Positions 55,301-62,300 of a DNA stretch of 64,000 nucleotides are shown here, one piece after another. Source of the DNA: Caecitellus pseudoparvulus (taxonomy: Eukaryota > Bigyra: Bicosoecida). The stretch's first letter is position 1, and each line of letters begins with the position of its first letter. The position numbers and the translations under genes were made by a program. The notes beneath the pieces are model-generated. The model made no database searches. It was given only the letters and a program-made list of their open reading frames with translations, and was not told the DNA's origin. The stretch spans positions 248,001 through 312,000 of the forward strand of contig CBFFRQ010000056.1 in the NCBI GenBank assembly GCA_965644315.1, read 5' to 3'.

Positions 55301-55866
55301 TTCTATCAGGTCTCGTCATGGATAGAGATGGCCTGCCAACCCCTTCAGTGCGTCGTACTACTCGGGCAAAGCAGAAGCGTATGCAAGCGGTCCAGCTGTC
55401 ACCGATGCCATCTGATGGCTGGCAATCCTCGGCAGTTGACATTGTCGGCCTGCACGACGCCAGTCCACGCACACCTAGGGAGTCAGACCTAGCTTCAAGC
55501 ACTGGTGGCGGAACAAAAGGGCTTCTGTCCACGGATCCATTGGAGATTGCTCGTGCAGTGCAGCGCATTTTGACAGATGCACGTGCTCCAGGCGACATTG
55601 CCAAAGTCATGCCCGAACCCGTTGCGGGCACGATAGCGACCTTGCTTGCTCCAGTTGTGTTGGCAAATCGACGCAACACAGTCGCGGCATCAAAGCGACG
55701 GGGTGCAAGTCTACCAATAGCTCCCCTCGCGCTGAGTGGCACTGAGTCGACGGACAGTCGCACGCGGGTTTCCATGGCTGTTCAAATGCTGCAGCAACAT
55801 GTGGCTAAGCTGCAGACAAGAGGGCACGCAAGCGCAGCCCAGAAGCCAGGGGCAGGATTCGATTAA
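43384..55866 (+). CDS. Giant EF-hand/WD40 protein, WDR49/WDR64-like
   Basis: A single uninterrupted exon of 12.5 kb, 4160 aa from ATG 43384. Later in-frame Mets at 43399 and 43831 are alternatives, and a 5' intron is possible. Near residue 350 is an EF-hand loop (IDSSATGCISWEAFTAYL). From about 530 to 2430 there are many WD-type blades, for example FSADASVWVWHL, GHQRAVNTLCWV with LLSAGYDLDILAWDV, DRSLRVYDLWG, LLATGGSDGLVRVWDA and, last, GHQDGITSIQAI with LLSASVDQSVRLFSLAGE. These are separated by long polar inserts, so two or more propellers are likely. The EF-hand-then-WD40 order and the SIQAI...DQSVRLF end resemble WDR49/WDR64/EFCAB8 proteins, several of them linked to cilia. The C-terminal 1,700 residues are polar, with no recognised domain and many SP and basic motifs. 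A flagellar role is only an inference. Confidence 0.88.
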   Translation: MDVSFMSRRPSQPPGNRWVCRTQRGCRLYAPQLMPLRTSLIGLLCLLSLQNRCVCRARELAFRTGSLHHTPPAGSTCASQLLLSLEGPEALDRLRQEFFRPESERWTPFIDGQLLQLLAKGAGQTASKAASAVPPPLPSGAPAAARSRMGNLNCVEFVFAMLVAMPAKTVGTDLPFSLLIGLGQLARHEHNKRRMIRRRQASAVTGGRSDLLLGLPGFSFTEDSRNADTIPPNAPALMRLLSLLDMQCASAAGSHSQPALSHNPVDASPVFPSLDDVGRSEAAWGAFLRASSKPAAEPHSGLDTPQPVRPQGRVDANDIQYLARRREKFRRARSRRTAALIGELVALFTEIDSSATGCISWEAFTAYLISAESMVQGGLDDASSGSSSIQYATKPAWTDTVTRGDALRRTVWVPAANGGRGELWTVEVGGSRVNVFDARMRSCGALDVDNLLVASPALAQHMRSTLHPGEAASVALGMREGALRAVFTESMLAGSDVKDGSTAGKAKPSPEAPKAPKKAASQASVASLVGTPEADARLVVITCVEYVAPMKMLALGHNSSTVSLWKVPDSTPLLALGGSRSGKSMAATSVGGGGHRVPSDSLTPFAAPVEVLSCPSVPHTLVHGYGLLYASFSADASVWVWHLSSRQLIHRIVSHDDVITAMILVPTKPDRIAADAGVGAMHAGGSLPMASGDDEHDEPRDTSTELQTPADDLSAALSQAEARGRAGKTAKARDVAPGSPPSTPARARQSGSHLTPSVAHRQQGSQKRSFSSGGIPESSAGISVLLGTAQAPSRAAGAQDALSSSAAAGTLDAIARGALITASMDHTIALHSLAPQPPPEAAALAAARRMQAVRTEAGNSKGRAVGPSGGGRVGSVGMLPQTPHARATYSSSSMLGGVKGGDISKGDFSEDGRLPVGTGGAFLARLPGHQRAVNTLCWVSGATPAGGILLSAGYDLDILAWDVAAFRQCGVLSGHRASVVSVAELPPEPRVATRTRGVASANDDDWLSSDDEDPIDGDRAARAARRTAQRRAPAAHQSGRDAGTARSGHRSLSPTKHSPAPQSRDLTGGPLAFGPLAESGRSLSGERSIEAPDSPEAGEAADPSRSHDQQASVLRSTGAAAVSKARHLKQTSQVVVTVLVPRAVSCDITGIFRVWDLTAVVGNASGRATSGTRSSNGVATCLQVFDGARAALTFNPGTNVSGGAEFGTSGVGRMGKSFGASVTAALSVAMSGLNVRVGAVRAAAMVAANMAKGGAVGAVDAAKQVAASFAARGGPSGDPQSEGTITVPSLGFTPRTLTVVGGNAGAGEVLAGGVKLHRYAPLPLLLKDHTPVHALWNKASQTFLVAVDRSLRVYDLWGRLLKLHYNLARSPITTMIMDDRNVNVVLGQQDGTLQVHNFRSGRLLRVTAQPATVTGQPSAQANQVNADPLLHTSAPRAVEEALPMPSYKGGTGQILLQQQRARRQRQRLRDLGSEQPVEQAAGDRFKGRPPPLSSLKPGGLTPQEAKRLSLRYDPADAAPWGGQAGLKLLPTASAGPAPATTPASTQSGFETTFFSKGASGIAAGQPHVREVTGIVYLRASGADTAASTLAEDRGSGARGSTASSLADAKASAAELEQHNRIISCGWDRRLSVCHDDDGASGARNSQLVPSRIAAAAHGSDITCMVHSSALQLLATGGSDGLVRVWDACSLMPEASLLGHGAGITALAFLDFGGSRPLTTAHSEATREQGAGTEQEAAPDEPAVGVQRVKESRNPIWTANNLRLSPYQRSTWQKHGVSMADQAYDAPFHGHVQKETAAAMTSRCEKQLQWAFPLLVVADSMGHVVLWTTRPLAHHLRYRPVMSLRIPTAPPAAQRLVNAGVLLEYFEQCAEGQFLQWSEEQMRDEIRLAGGASQADGVRKGGKGGASAVKSATSALDSSERKARDAAKPLPVAPESTVTVGFSGAHSAICRQLLSAAKDSHAGSAMEAGVTPLRLSSPKRPRAGAARDMSTGLAPMPSAGLAWWGDAYGLGAACQGPEPARPPADRGSTHRHSNIVTCLAVCAAMISGHSDHAESSLAVGSCFAVEAGLGGATQPSEAPQAQPSHQPAPPRTESSPERQTSSHASSASLFVSSVRKSTRSLGSLILGGVTAETLDERRSQQEDDLVAGAAAASAQSPSGPQSPHHRLGEAGFGFPARDTAVLPNLRVRCPAVKHSLAVGDESGRLTVLDVDGILHMLHIAPVIGPHHMLPGAPDPTLPPDFLGMPPPPATHAAGADDDDAASKARRAKRSLRNSVLGKLNGMSWWSAPPHLRADNSAETKTPQRPVPTGTPAAALPSSSLAGELRLRAKGARQRMYPGEVEKVAPHDAGDVEGKVDGNVDHEAHSDTVSIDTDSLDATAQVPVLAAWAGHQDGITSIQAIRQPPSLLSASVDQSVRLFSLAGEALGALEGSKDHLGNVKNSSLCADFPPRPAKYVPPTTQEIVMVHAAAQAELQQLQHMTMPSGPSSPGASHSDAGVRVEETIKAGRSDLRVLDMLKLRPGGLPQGKAVHGWGLAARLLALLQVARFASARHARPAATMDPMGLVTADMINAAAADDGPPRSFRWACRGTPWHWARAGLDLHSSERAAHDKRATKAFVQLVQRKFAWEVQHRLSSAGKRQGGHAALPKVTAKPTTSPSNTFLTAVGLSESTPEQGAGSLLPGGTSVAQFSSAWWKALEKAARGHAPTAADMARWGALHPSSGQNPAAGPSATAPFKPLPSSPASDDDEGVMNTSRVHDAKASKLLHTAGAASGALYRHIASKAGITAKGALKALQGVVPALSEASDASTSHLQREFYLATDAAEEDEDVRILFVLVGAATADPASSILLAKSSASLAAKSLQGLDAGSRAMQPGQCRALVRQRILAAARRRIGSLQEEAKRFDGLRAMHFSREAAFATFKFAQGELLQREHPKDSDKTSGSVVKSDPPSPPGGGKETSFPVPPSSPIEADLAPETMEHVAGQDMSRMARLEFERDLTRGSEVSHASAGQVSTAGDSGDARPLHGKPRKKKRTDRRSRRRKHAIPGSHPGLYRDAVLSGGGSRDLDSDREVDNVGGVSVLALMGGGAHSAARRQHMLEKAAQAEEVDGDWHTSDEEDDTASMPARVARRHRKRPAPLPLDRKDSFQLAPAVKPQLTALKSSVGTTKSVMFPAVKDDADDSPLERPKQLQHMDHVSTTLRLAASASEGPLRLRDGKPPLHARVTALVRHVAKVTLFSEHELQHDKAIMSQLETMALLELEALAVAGLAGQSEGGGRHPEDMLTASDALKQLSHHSSGHEHDKGTLGDQTNPAACEPSGSAEDLDGDIEAMLRQATRVAAGRPGSRFAKEGVVYPEKAEEEQQLPDEELLVTLFGDDAGSVMMPPSVLARARQSDASKRALASQGGSRRVRGIPQSIAKALPLEVQRELVSLGIAPSVEDVEQAATHRAMRSERDAAEMLAAHLAAAGQVPLEFSYRNLQSELARGHPHDKSGDGGGRTASSHMVSMVASFAQAKRAHAQAEAAAQDAGRHVRMQASLSAPELVQKSLMPDKQTDPDRYIEWLHTAVQRSGGASEHASSAQVAGEHHQRSKQPQSLSPLAAPSEFLVAQLGWEVANHGRRPAAVRLAQRRRAAARERLAQVSAKRRSGKLGGSASETGLAFHSATASAQDAAVAIRNSHAATATGAGTRLRTAEHAGAALAQVRSLLEDATANRDVSPAGRPVSPVKRVVSAAASAARESAQRGTQAPPGGSRVRSTPSPVRFTRTPAHARQLRFSPALRVSKKQEPDQAALTTAASKVASMLPLSPTSPRSEQPQELVTVAMTRMFGSEAGAWLGNTRAPRRGQSQQGRTDSAPSRHAAGAARERQPGHIAEGLVRGGVSHAVSGGSSGDERRTPTVTSVEKAALARSLNRSYAKRQMSHIQQLVRSSSSDRPDSPSLGDAGPGEHVTVDKHTLPQGSLSDLRTTKPVLTPTMEAILSGLVMDRDGLPTPSVRRTTRAKQKRMQAVQLSPMPSDGWQSSAVDIVGLHDASPRTPRESDLASSTGGGTKGLLSTDPLEIARAVQRILTDARAPGDIAKVMPEPVAGTIATLLAPVVLANRRNTVAASKRRGASLPIAPLALSGTESTDSRTRVSMAVQMLQQHVAKLQTRGHASAAQKPGAGFD

Positions 55867-56034
55867 GCACACTCGGGAATCGGCCACCTCAGGATCCAGA
55901 GTTGTGCATGGGCAAAGCGTGATCCGAAATGCAGCTCAGCCCGCCTTGCAAATGCGACGCGATCCTTGTCCCCGCATGCTCCGTTCTCGTGTTGAACACA
56001 CATGCTATGATTTGGCTAGCCTGACAGCACCCAG

Positions 56035-59000
56035 ATGTTGGCTTCCGTGTCCTATCTCCAGCCACGTGTTCGAGTGGGCTTAGACTGCCAAGGTACAAGT
56101 GCTGACGGAGTTGTCGGCTCTCTGTGCTGCTTGAGAAATACTTGGGGAATCATGATCTCGCAGCATCGCAGCTACATCGCGACAATATTTGACCTTCCGC
56201 CTGTCAAGAGAGTTGCTCATCACTTCTTCCGTACACTTCCCTCAGCGGTTTGCCCCGTTAGCTCGCCGCTCGTGAGCTGTGCCTGTTTTGCGCATGGCAC
56301 TGTCATGGCTTCTGGTGGCGAAGTGCGGCGGCTCCCAGTTAACGTGAGGGCTGACCAGGATCGTGTTCCTTTCCCTAGGTACTGCGGCTTAAGATTTTCT
56401 CCCGGATTTTCGGACCGTTTGGTGTTCTTTTACGCAGCACGCCCCCGAGTCGTGGCGCGTTTACCGGCGGAAAACCCATCCAGCGCAGCTGCGGAAATTG
56501 GGCCAGCGCCAGCATCGCAAGGCCGGCTGGACGCGCCTGAAGGTGCGCCGCATCTTCTCGCATTAGCCTCACAACAGTCTGGAACCACCAATGCCACAAC
56601 AAGCGGACTACACTCGGGGTGTAGGGTGTACCCTGCTCCGGGACGAAAGGTGCTTATGGTGCCACGCCCATTTGCATTCGATGTGCTCGTCCCGTCGTTT
56701 GAGCACTTCCAGTTTGCAGTGGGAATAGCTGGTAGCGTATGGGTCTCAGGGGAGGACTATGCCTTGAGTGACGAAGCTCTTGATGAGTACGGGCTCGAGG
56801 AAGAGGAGGATGACCACTTCTCCATTGCATCTGCCAACAGCCCCGCGGACGCGTGCAGGGTTGCACCAGGAGAGGACGCCAAGCCTCTCATATCACGCAT
56901 CCCCGCCACTCTGCGCACCGGAGACGCCCATGACTCGGCCTTCTCTGCGCCCGCGTCCTCCAAGCGCTCTTCATGGCTTCAGGCAGGGCAGAGCGTGCCC
57001 GCCACAGCGCCGTCCTCCCGCGTCGTGCTTGGGGAGGACATTCTTGGCCTGGGTGACGACCCCAAAGAGTACCAGTCGGCAGGCCTGCCATCGAGCTATG
57101 TTGGTCTTCCATCGATCGAAGATGCGCACCAGATGGCGATGTCTCGAAGAACGCTTGCTTCCATGAGCCCTTTGTTTGCTGCTGAGGATGCCGGCGAATG
57201 GGACTCTGGCGACGGTTCAGATGGTTCAGAGCGCGAGCAAGATACACCCGCATCCCCAGATGTCTTATCCCACCACAGGAGACCTTCCATGGCGGGCAGT
57301 TCCTCGTCGGATGACAGCCAGGGGAGCAACTCAAGTGCATCAGATGGGCGCCAGGACTCTATTGTCGTCACCGAGGAGCTGTTCACGAAGCCTGAAACAG
57401 CTCAATCGTCTGCCGTGCTCCACGGCACATGGTCTGCTGAAGGCCCAGTTTGTGTGGCGGCGGACATGGGGGCTGGGGGCTCTGCCGTGGACGTGAAGAA
57501 GGAGCTGGTGCTGTGCGGCTATGCAATCGTGCTGGACACGCAGGCAGTTCTCACAAGGGGATCAACATGCATGTCTGCGTCGTTCCGGCATACCTCGGTG
57601 CCACTGCTCCCCGGGCGCCCCCCTGAACAAATAGCTGCACGAGTGCCTCAAGCGGTTGCAGCCCAGGTTCTAAAGAGCGCATGCCACATGGTTGATGACA
57701 CTGCGAGAGGCGGTAGAGGACCACCCATGACTGCCGCGCCTGTCGATTTTGGTAGTGCCCTTGTTCTGCACAGAAGTGCTGAGGATAACACACAGGCTGC
57801 CACCTTTGACATTCCTGCCCACGAAGCACTCACAGAGCTCCTGCACGGGATATCAACAGAGTATTGTGACAGCTCAACGATCCTCCTCAGCACGATGCAC
57901 CAGTCTGAAGCTGCAGCTCTCACTTCACCGGAAAGACATTCTCTCGCACCGTATGACGGCATGCACACTTCCAGACCAATCCCCCCCAAGGGAAGCTTTT
58001 CGAGCACTGAGCGTATTTCGCAGCAGCTATGTTCAGCAGGGTGCGTGCCGCCCGACATGATGGGCTCGCTGCCTTCTCTCCGCGCAGCGTCTGGACTCAA
58101 CGCGGCTCACTCCTTAGCCCGCGGGTGTGGGCTGGAGCACCACCCATTGGGCAGGAAATTGGTGCACTATCTGCGCTCGGCCCTGCTGGCACACGGAGAC
58201 CGCTCCCTGGCTGCACAAGTTTCGCTCTTGGCTGCCACACGGGCGTCAGCGCCGTGTACGTGCCTGCGTGGCAGTGGAGCTCGGCCGCTGGGCCCCCTGC
58301 TGGTCATCCCAGTGAGCAACCCTGCCTTGTGGTACAGGGGACCCGTTTCGAGCGAAGCAGCGAAGTACTTCATGTCTTCCTCTCCAGCACCTGGAGCGCG
58401 TGGCAGAATGCTGTCTGTCAGAGGGGTGCAGTCCGGCCAGCTGCCCCATGACCACTGGTTCTTGAGCATGCCGCTGGACGCCTCCCCGCCCGAAAAGTCC
58501 CTGGAACACGAATCATGTATTGCCAGTGCCGAAGAGAAGGAGCATGCTCGAGAGGCAGGGAGCATCCTTTCCCCGGGAACCAGAATGGCTCTGCAGGCAG
58601 CACTATGCCGGTGTTCTTCGCAAGCACCCGACACGCTCATCATTGTCCCATCACGCCAGGACCAACATGAGCACACAGCCATCAACGTCCTGAGCTGGGA
58701 AAACGGCCGTGAGTGGGCAGCTCATGGCCATTCAGATGCGCAGAAATCTAGCACGGTGGCTGGAGATCGCTTGCAGCTGCGGCCTGTTCATTCCAAGTCT
58801 GACCAAGTTCCTGATCCTGACTCTGCTCAAGATATTCTTCTGCCAAGACATAACCCACCCTCTCCAAGGGGGCAGGAAGGGTCATCAGCTGCCACAATGG
58901 CCAAGCGGCAGGTGGCCGATTCAAGGCGCAGCGCTCCAGTTGCCGCCCTGGGCACCCTCGGGAGCCCACCCACAGCCGCGCAGCCACCTGCCGCCCCGCA

Positions 59001-59364
59001 TGCCAGCCCACTGCTTCCAACGGCGGGGTACGGTAGCTTGGGCTCAGCCGCTGCGAAGCCCGCGAGCTGGGCTTCCTCGTTGTACGGAGGTACGCCGGTT
59101 CTAGCTCCATCTGGTGAAACCAAGTCGCAGGTGGTACTTCCTCCGCTGCCTTCTTCGACGGGAAGCACCCCGATCTTGAAGCCAGGTTCGAATTCTGCTG
59201 TCCGCGGAGATATGCGCGTGGGCACCACCATGGCAGTGCTCAGGCCAGTCCAAGCCGAAAGCCTAAGTTGCCCTCCCACACCTCCACATGTACAGCGAGA
59301 CGTCGAGAGCCTGACATGCGTGGCCTCTCTGCTCATGCATTGGGGAGTCCCAATTACCCAGTAA
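56035..59364 (+). CDS. WDR59-like (GATOR2) protein lacking propeller and zinc modules
   Basis: 1109-codon open frame from ATG 56035. Two stretches match WDR59, a GATOR2 subunit upstream of TORC1: VPFPRYCGLRFSPGFSDRLVF near residues 110-135, and HHPLGRKLVHYLRSALLAHGDRSLAAQVS near 700-730. In between are acidic/Ser-rich inserts. WDR59 normally has an N-terminal WD40 propeller and RWD domain before the first block; here only about 110 unremarkable residues precede it and the upstream 170 nt do not encode one. At the C terminus the frame ends LLMHWGVPITQ where the family continues (WGL.xKRAE) into zinc-binding RING-like modules. A GTAAGC donor sits exactly at 59361, so one or more downstream exons may exist, but none is evident before the antisense kinase gene. 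It may be partial, split or degenerate. Confidence 0.6.
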   Translation: MLASVSYLQPRVRVGLDCQGTSADGVVGSLCCLRNTWGIMISQHRSYIATIFDLPPVKRVAHHFFRTLPSAVCPVSSPLVSCACFAHGTVMASGGEVRRLPVNVRADQDRVPFPRYCGLRFSPGFSDRLVFFYAARPRVVARLPAENPSSAAAEIGPAPASQGRLDAPEGAPHLLALASQQSGTTNATTSGLHSGCRVYPAPGRKVLMVPRPFAFDVLVPSFEHFQFAVGIAGSVWVSGEDYALSDEALDEYGLEEEEDDHFSIASANSPADACRVAPGEDAKPLISRIPATLRTGDAHDSAFSAPASSKRSSWLQAGQSVPATAPSSRVVLGEDILGLGDDPKEYQSAGLPSSYVGLPSIEDAHQMAMSRRTLASMSPLFAAEDAGEWDSGDGSDGSEREQDTPASPDVLSHHRRPSMAGSSSSDDSQGSNSSASDGRQDSIVVTEELFTKPETAQSSAVLHGTWSAEGPVCVAADMGAGGSAVDVKKELVLCGYAIVLDTQAVLTRGSTCMSASFRHTSVPLLPGRPPEQIAARVPQAVAAQVLKSACHMVDDTARGGRGPPMTAAPVDFGSALVLHRSAEDNTQAATFDIPAHEALTELLHGISTEYCDSSTILLSTMHQSEAAALTSPERHSLAPYDGMHTSRPIPPKGSFSSTERISQQLCSAGCVPPDMMGSLPSLRAASGLNAAHSLARGCGLEHHPLGRKLVHYLRSALLAHGDRSLAAQVSLLAATRASAPCTCLRGSGARPLGPLLVIPVSNPALWYRGPVSSEAAKYFMSSSPAPGARGRMLSVRGVQSGQLPHDHWFLSMPLDASPPEKSLEHESCIASAEEKEHAREAGSILSPGTRMALQAALCRCSSQAPDTLIIVPSRQDQHEHTAINVLSWENGREWAAHGHSDAQKSSTVAGDRLQLRPVHSKSDQVPDPDSAQDILLPRHNPPSPRGQEGSSAATMAKRQVADSRRSAPVAALGTLGSPPTAAQPPAAPHASPLLPTAGYGSLGSAAAKPASWASSLYGGTPVLAPSGETKSQVVLPPLPSSTGSTPILKPGSNSAVRGDMRVGTTMAVLRPVQAESLSCPPTPPHVQRDVESLTCVASLLMHWGVPITQ

Positions 59365-59390
59365 GCGCGATGGTTGAGTTTGTTTCTCCG

Positions 59391-62300
59391 TCAATGTGGC
59401 GGCGCTGTGGGGGGCCGTTTGGGCGGCGGTGGCGGGGCTCTTGCAGCTGCGGCGCGCACGTCCTGAACAGGAGAAGACTCCGAACCTTTCTCGCCGCGAG
59501 ATGCTGCAGGGGCAGAAAACCTAAAGTGCCTTGGTCCACGGGCTGCCTCGGCAAGAGATGTTGGCGTTACGGAGCCCCTGTATGGCTTCGGAACATCGCT
59601 GACACCTCCTCCAGTTATAGCGACCAGCAGCGCTTTCGGGGCCGGGGACGCTGGCGGGCTCAACTCCCGTGCTGCTGAGAGACTACTGTGAGTCCCAACG
59701 GTGCTGGCGGACCCTGCTCGCTGCTCACTGACCGACCCCACAGCGGCAGCCATGATTGCTGCCTCATCTGCCTCGAGCTCCTGGACAAATGGGTGGAACT
59801 CCACCATCTCCACAGCAAGGCGCTTGGCAGGGTCAGGCTGCAAGAGGCCTTCGAGAAGGTCCCGAGCAGATTGCGGAAGGGCTGACCAGGCTGGCTCAGG
59901 TCTCAAGAATTCACCCCTCATGATGCGGCCCTTGTGCTCTGCAGCGCCACCGAACTCTTTGAACGGCTGACTTGCAAACAAAAGCATGTGGGTGATGATT
60001 CCAAGCCCCCAACTGTCAACTGCGCGTGTGTACTGAGTTTTGGACCAGATCTCTGGCGCCGCGGCGTACTTTGTGCCAAAGAGCGTCGACATCCTCCACG
60101 GGTCATCCTGGATGTTTGGAAAGCTGGTCTGGCTTGAAGGCGCCAATGCTGCACCAGAGGTCTGCTGTGAGGTAGTGGCTACAATCCCTGGGCTCGTGAA
60201 TGATGGGTGGGCGTACGAGGCCAAGGCGCTGCCCCAAGACAAGACTTGGCGAGTGCCACGTGATATCGCCCGGTCACTTGCCGCGAGGCCTCTCTGATGT
60301 TCAAGCTCCGGCTGCTTCGACGTTTGTTGAGAGAGGTCAGGTCCATGGCGCTGAAGCAGTGTCAGGTCCGTCCCCAGTCGCCACACCCGCGAGAAACCAT
60401 AGTCAAGGAGCACAGCGCGAAGTCGGGAGGATGGCGGGACGGGCTGCCCGGCAGCATCCACTGGAGGGCACAGTGGTTGGCGCGAGCCCCGCTCATCACT
60501 TGCGCCCTGCTTCCCCTTCCCCCCTGCAAGGGCACCCAGCCGCAAAGTCTTGCGCAGAGCTCCGTTAGAAGCGTCCAGCGAGGCAGATGCAGTCAGTAGG
60601 CTGGCGCTGGCAGCGGCAGGCACTGCGTGAACGTTGTCTGGCTTCACATCTCGGTGCACGATTCCCATCCGGTGAAGGGACGCAAGGGCTCGAGCAACGT
60701 CGCGAACCAAAATGCGCACAATGGCCAGCGGCAAGCCCAAGCCTGTGCCATCCCCCATGGCGGGTGTGAGAGCAAATGGTGCACCTTGACCTGGAGAGGG
60801 CATCGGCCCACGCACCGGCGAGCCAGCAACAGGTTGAGCATGTGAGCGCACTGGCGGAGCAATGCGTGCAGCTTCTTCGTACACTGGGCCCAGGTGCTCT
60901 GCCCTGTCCGCTGGGGAGGTGAGCAGGGCCACCAAGTCTTTCCCTTCAACAGTGGGCATGGTGTAGTACACGAACTCGTCGTCCTCCGCAATGCCATAGT
61001 GAGGCAAGGCCGCAGAGTGTGAGTAAAGGCAATTTCGGGCATCCCACGCATCTCCACCGCCAGCAGGCAGCATGAGGGGGGGAGCCAGGCCGGGTGCGGG
61101 GCGCCCTTTCGCTGGTGAGAACGCTGCCCAGCCTCTTCCCGCGCCAGATGCCAGCTGGGAGGAAGAGCCAGGCTTTGGTGTGTACAGTGGCACTAAGTTT
61201 GGGTGCTGGGTGAGAGCCACTGTGCGGGAGGCAGGGGCACCAAACACCAGCGGGTGGCTCATGCTCAGCGCAGCCAGCCGCATCCTTTCGAACGCAGTTG
61301 CTTCTCCCAGCAGCACCTTCCAGCGTTTGGAGTCATCTGCAGGGGGTTTCTCAGTGACCTTGATTGCGACAGGGTCTCCACTTCCCGGAGCAGTGCCCAT
61401 GACGACAGAGCCGAACGCTCCTGAGCCCAGCGTCTGGCGCCGTTGAATGCCAACCAAGGGCTGCATGGAGCAGCCCCAAGGCGTCAGCGAAGGAGCAAGT
61501 GGGGGCAGCACAGATTCACTCCCAAAAGAGCTTGCTCGCAACAACCTCGCGCTGCGAGGGCTCCCTTGCTGTGGAGACGGGGAGGCAGGAGCTGGCGCGC
61601 TGGCGTCACTGTCAGCTGGATACAAGAACGGCAAGCTTCTCGCTGCTGCTTGTGCCGCCACTTGCCGAAAAGCACTCGACCTGTCCAGCACAGGGGACGG
61701 ACTGGGTGATGATGTGCTGCCGCCACTCTCAGGATCCGACGCTCGCAGGAGCGACAGCATTAAGGAAGGTCGGCGAGCCTTCCCGGACACAGCCTGTGAC
61801 AAGGGGTTTGACCCCTGAAACTCAGGTGCTGGCTCGCCAGAGTCAGGAACAGGCTCTATGGAGGCGGCATCAGGCACTGAGAGCAGAGCAGCGAGGGCAG
61901 TGGTGGCTGGGGGAGGCAAGCGGAGGTCCGATGTCGCCATAGCCAGCACCGGAGGCGCGGCTCCTTCCAAGACCATGCTGGCAATGTGAGGGCAAGTGCT
62001 CGTGTGCACAGTCACTGGCGTGATGCGGGCAGCATGCACTTGGGCATTCACCGTCGCTACCCACTCTCGCAAGTCAAATGCATCGCTCGCCTGAAAGAGC
62101 AGCGCCGTCGGCTCTCGCTGCGGTGTGGCAAGAATGCCACCCCAGCAGTCTGTTGACAAGTTGCTGTCAGCCCGGGAAAGGCGGCCTGTCAGCGTGCCGG
62201 CGCGTTTACGGCTTGTGTGGACGGGGCTGGCGCTGCCACTGGATGCCAGGCGAGCAGCACGAGCTGCGGCTGCCTTGGCAGCAATGGCAGCACCTACGTC

